46,227 nt of DNA, taken from NCBI GenBank assembly GCA_900155495.1, contig FTLJ01000127.1, forward strand, positions 1-46,227, in the 5' to 3' direction. Source of the stretch: Porogramme epimiltina (lineage: Eukaryota > Basidiomycota > Agaricomycetes > Polyporales > Polyporaceae). The first letter of the stretch is position 1. Every line of letters starts with the position of its first letter. Below the pieces are notes generated by a model. It did no database searches and had not been told where the DNA came from. It saw only the letters and a program-made list of their open reading frames with translations. Of the stretch, positions 42,652 through 46,227 are shown piece after piece. The translations under genes were made by a program, and so were the position numbers.

Positions 42652-45600
42652 TCAACCTCGAGACTTCCTTGTCGCACGGCGCTGTGCATCCCGACAGCGC
42701 TTGCTGGCTTGGTGGATGGCCTGCATCCAAGCCTGCGCATCTCGGACCGACGTAGCGCGCAGAGCGACGGAGTCGCCCCCGCGAGGGTACGCCGTCGCGA
42801 GCTGGAACGTTGTGTCCTCTATATCAATCATCCAACGTCAGCGAGTCCGTTTGCGCGCGCACGGCACGCACATACCTTTCGGCCCAGAGGGTTCGCGAAC
42901 CTCCACTTCCGCAAGAGATATGGGCTGCAAATCCGGTGCGCGTCGGTCATCATGCGGCTACGAATCGACAGGAAGTACATACCATGCGGTAGAGCGACTT
43001 CGTCGTGACCTCAGTGAGCACGAGGATGTCGTTGCACAAGAAGGCGCGCAGCTTGCGCCCGCTCTTGGCCTTGAGGAGGATGCCCTCCTTCACCAGCTTG
43101 CGCGAGCCCATGTAACGCGTTGGCGCGGTGAGGTCGAGTCGGCTAGGCCCGTCCTGCGATTAGCGGCGCACGATGTGAGGGGGGAAACTAAATGAAACGC
43201 ACCCTTGTCCAACCCAAAGGTCCTTTGAGATCTCCTTAAGACGCTCCTTGCCCTCTTGCTCGCGGATCGTCTCGTTGATGTGCTGTAGCACGCGTTCGGC
43301 CATCTTCTGTGCCTGCTCGGTCAGGCCCCGGTCGTCACCAGGTTCGGTGTAGTGGATAATCTGGAGTGGACTATATGAACAACGATCACGGAGACTGAGA
43401 AGCACCTGCGTACCTGCTTATAGAGTAGAGGATACCGAGTGATCCGTTGCACTGACATTCATAAGTTAGCACGCAGCGAGTCAGTAAGATTGATCGGGAG
43501 ACTAACTAGGGACGAGGAGGTAGCTCGACAAATCGAGGTTTCTCGCCGTAGCATCATCTCGCAATCGCTGAACTGCGAGTCAGAATAGGAACCGACGCGT
43601 TATCTATGGGCGAACTTGCCTGAAGGACGGCTGAAAGGTCTGCGTTTGACTGGCGTAAGGACTGTAGCACTCTGATAGCCATGCCCTGATTGACACAGTA
43701 CTCCTGCGCAAGCATGGTCAACAGGATTCGTGCTACCAAACTGTTCCCCGATGCTTACAATGTAGACATTCAGGTTCTCCATGTTGGCCAGCAGGATGTC
43801 CCCGATCTTGTCAATGTATAGACGACAGTCCTTCTGACGCTCCTCCAGGGAGCTCAAAAACGTCTGCCGTGATGGAATGAGGGAGCGCACCCGGAGCGGC
43901 AGTCAAGCCTGAACTTACCGTGTTCATAAGCAGGATATCTTCTACGTTGGCGAATACGACAGTGCGAGCCTTCTCGTCGAGCATGGGGAGGACATTGGCA
44001 TAGAAGTGCTGATACGGCGTGTCCTGAGTGAGCCCTGGGAGAGTAAACGTCACAGGTGTGTCATAGAACATACCTCTACGATTAACTGTAAATCCCGGAC
44101 GTAGGCTGCTTCTGTCATTATGAGCTCGAAAATTGCCTGAGAACACGTGGGACCGAGTGAATATGGAGTGTCACGGGGGATGGAAGCCAAAAATATACCT
44201 CTTGCCGGCGTCGTTCTCCCGAGGGAATACCCTCTAACGCAGACTTGTCCACCAAACTGGCCCACGACTGGCCGCCCCGACCCAAGCCCGTGTCAGCGCT
44301 TCTGTCACACGTGGATTCAAAGAAAACACTCACAGTCCCAAACGCAGCCTCCGAATCCGGCCCCGGCGAGGGCTCCCGCTGCAGGATGGGAGCCGAGATG
44401 ACGGGCCGCGTGGGCGTCGCGTCGCCCGAGTCGTTCGCGGGCGTCCGCCTTCCAAAGAAGTGGAGGAAGCCCGACCCGCTCGACGTCGACGCCGACACCG
44501 GCGGCAGCGCCTCCCCCGTGCCCGCGGTCGACGCGAACGACGGCGCGGTCGGGCTCGACGCCGTCCCGCTCTCGACGGACGCGATCGAGAGCCGGTTCGC
44601 GGCGAGGTTGTTCTGGCGGAACGCCTCGTACCGCTCGTACGCGTCGTCGAGCCTGAGCGACTGGTTCCCCGCGTCGTCGTCCGGCTCCGGGAGCGGCGGG
44701 AGGTCCTTGTGGGGCGACGTGAGCCGTGGGGACCGTTCCGGAACGGCGGGCACGGGAGGCCTTCTGCGGCTCGCGCGGCGTGCGGGGCGCGGGGGCGGCT
44801 TGGCCTCCTGCTTGATGATGAGGCCGGCGGCCTCGAGCACTCTCTGACGTTCGGCCTCGCGGGCCTCTCGCTCGTGCAGGCGAGTCTCCTCGCTCTGCTC
44901 CTCGTCGTCAGACTCTTCGGATTCGGACTCGCTCGCGGTGACGAAATCGGAATTAGTATCGTCTTCGCTCGAATCTTCAGACTCCGATTCGGGCTCAGGG
45001 ACGTCCACATGGAGGCTCTGCCCACGGTCATTTGCCGGTGGCTGAACATCGAAGCCGGTAGAGCCCGCGGGCCTGAGACTCTCGGTGCCCCGCGGGACAG
45101 GTGTGGTCACAACTACTATTGGTGCGACGTTGTAGTTTGTCATTGTCCGAAATTCAGTCGAAAGATACATGCAAAGAAAAATGAGACACTTCAGCCTGCC
45201 GGCAACGTAAACAAAAAGAACTAAGGAAAGTAGAAGGACCGACTAACCGTCTGCAAGTGCTAGGTACGCAGCGGGTACGATGAAGACCATCCCATTCTGT
45301 TCCGCCTTCCACCAATCCGCATCCGAATTCTCCACGATCGATAACTGGTCACCTTCCGAAAACGGCAGCTCATCCGCGTTGGCACCGTTGTAGTCATAAA
45401 GCGCGTGCGCGGTGACTGAACCGGCCGTGAGTATATATATCGAGACATCGCTTCTGTACGTACCTGCAGTGAACCGCTCCGCGTATGTTTTGGGGAAGAA
45501 TCCGCTCTTGCCACTCTGCACGATAGTTCCGTACCACCAGTCACCGCCGGTTTTCGACGGGTGGGCTGTTAGGACGATGTTCTCGCCAAACGCTGGTGGG

Positions 45601-46227
45601 CACATTAGAATCAAATACTAGTAATGGCGACTGCTAAGCCACTTACATATCTCCTCCGCACGTTGAGCCTCATAAGCGTACAGGGAGCGAACGCGGTATT
45701 CTAAGAATACCCGAGTCAGCATGTGACAGGCGCGCCATAGCTTGAATTGTAGTGCTCACCAGTAGCCATATCCACGTCCGCCATCCCACCATCATCCGAC
45801 CCCTCTACTTGAATCTCAGGAATAGCAGCAGGCACCGGTGCAGGCTCCTCCTCCTCCTGGACCGTCGGCTCCGTCGGGATGCGTTGCGCCGCGGTACCTT
45901 CAGCAGCGAGCCCCGCGTACCAGTCGACCGACTCCCGGTTGCTGTTCCTCGGCTCCATCGCCGGTGGCTCAGGGAAGACGGGGGGCGAGGGCGCGCGCGG
46001 CGCCGCGGTGATGTGCTCGGGCGGCGCGTTGCCGCCGAGGACTGTCCCGGCCAGCGGCGCGCCGCTGCGGTCGTTCGTCTGGGTCTTGCGGAGCGACCGC
46101 CCTGCCTGGATAGCGTTCAGCAGCGCGCTGCGGTCGCCGGTGGGTGCGGGGGCGGACGTCGCAGCCGGCGGAGGGGGCGCGAGAGGTGCGGCGGGCGCCG
46201 GCGGGGGCGGGGGGGGGGGGGGGGGGG
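42652..46227 (-). CDS. Intersectin/Cin1-like protein: WH2-SH3-SH3-RhoGEF(DH)-PH (5' end beyond window)
   Basis: Intersectin-type scaffold linking endocytosis and actin: WH2 binds actin, SH3 domains bind proline-rich partners, DH-PH activates a Rho GTPase. Exons 5' to 3': 46227-45760, 45700-45647, 45592-45464, 45415-45248, ~45115-44334, 44267-44199, 44136-44074, ~44008-43919, 43863-43759, 43703-43620, 43567-43507, 43451-43414, 43360-43203, 43142-42983, 42924-42876 and 42818-42652. Seen: WH2 (DRSALLNAIQAGRSLRKTQ), SH3-1 (VRSLYAYEAQRAEEI, GDWWYGTI, GFFPKTY), SH3-2 (AHALYDYNGANADELPF, ADWWKAE), a long acidic/proline linker with PPPRP, then DH (RRRQEAIFELIMTEAAYVRDL, LSSYLLVPMQRITRYPLL) and PH ending AWMQAIHQASKRC. 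The order matches Cin1 of Cryptococcus; the expected N-terminal EH domains would be outside the window. The intron after 43620 starts GCAAGT (GC-AG). The acceptor at ~45115 is uncertain. Confidence 0.88.
46207..46227. other. Poly-G run at the window edge
   Basis: The window ends in GGGGGC followed by eighteen or so G. On the coding strand this is a proline-codon (CCC) run in the linker before WH2, but its length and position at the edge make a sequencing or assembly artefact plausible. Confidence 0.4.

Noticed and set aside
44330..45224. Long frames in other registers over the intersectin linker exon
   Set aside because: Arg/Ser- or Arg/Ala-rich shadows of the true coding exon, which is fixed by splice phase with the SH3 and DH exons.
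1..46227. tRNA, rRNA or organellar genes
   Set aside because: No tRNA-like cloverleaf with A/B boxes or conserved rRNA stretch was noticed by eye; absence is not proven without a covariance-model scan.

Overview
This is nuclear DNA of a filamentous basidiomycete, most likely an agaricomycete (possibly Polyporales; inferred). Genes are dense and cut by 45-65 nt GT-AG introns with CTNAC-like branch sites, and the neighbours include basidiomycete families (intronless F-box/LRR proteins, DUF6533 membrane proteins, KDZ transposase). All gene models below were built by eye from splice sites, reading phase and family motifs; nothing was run.

Layout. (1) 1-5.5 kb, housekeeping: RFT1 (-, 3' end outside the window), ATG15 lipase (+), a small unknown gene (-), and an inositol polyphosphate multikinase (+). 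(2) 5.6-17.2 kb, an accessory cluster entirely on the minus strand: two tandemly duplicated F-box genes, a DUF6533 gene, a third F-box gene, and a second DUF6533 gene. The F-box duplication broke inside the tails of the two genes beside it and left fossils of both at its junction. The two DUF6533 genes share the same 13-exon layout, including two 2-nt micro-exons each. (3) 17.6-20.6 kb: OPA3 (-) divergent from a DUF6697-like coiled-coil gene (+). (4) 20.7-24.0 kb: a tandem pair of genes for single-pass membrane proteins with PPxY tails (+). (5) 24.1-41.6 kb: a fourth F-box gene split in two by a ~15.5 kb KDZ-type DNA transposon. The element has 48-bp terminal inverted repeats, subterminal repeat arrays, a candidate target-site duplication, a central divergent promoter region with mirror-arranged repeats, and four multi-exon genes: an 811-aa and a 451-aa protein (-), a 693-aa protein and the transposase (+). 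(6) 42.6-46.2 kb: the 3' part of an intersectin/Cin1-like WH2-SH3-SH3-RhoGEF-PH gene (-), whose 5' end lies outside the window.

How parts work together. RFT1 serves ER N-glycosylation, ATG15 vacuolar lipolysis, the multikinase inositol phosphate signalling, OPA3 mitochondria, and the intersectin-like protein endocytosis and actin. The element's genes form two divergent pairs around its repeat-rich centre. Only the transposase has a family-level function; the other three are inferred to be accessory proteins because all lie between the terminal repeats.
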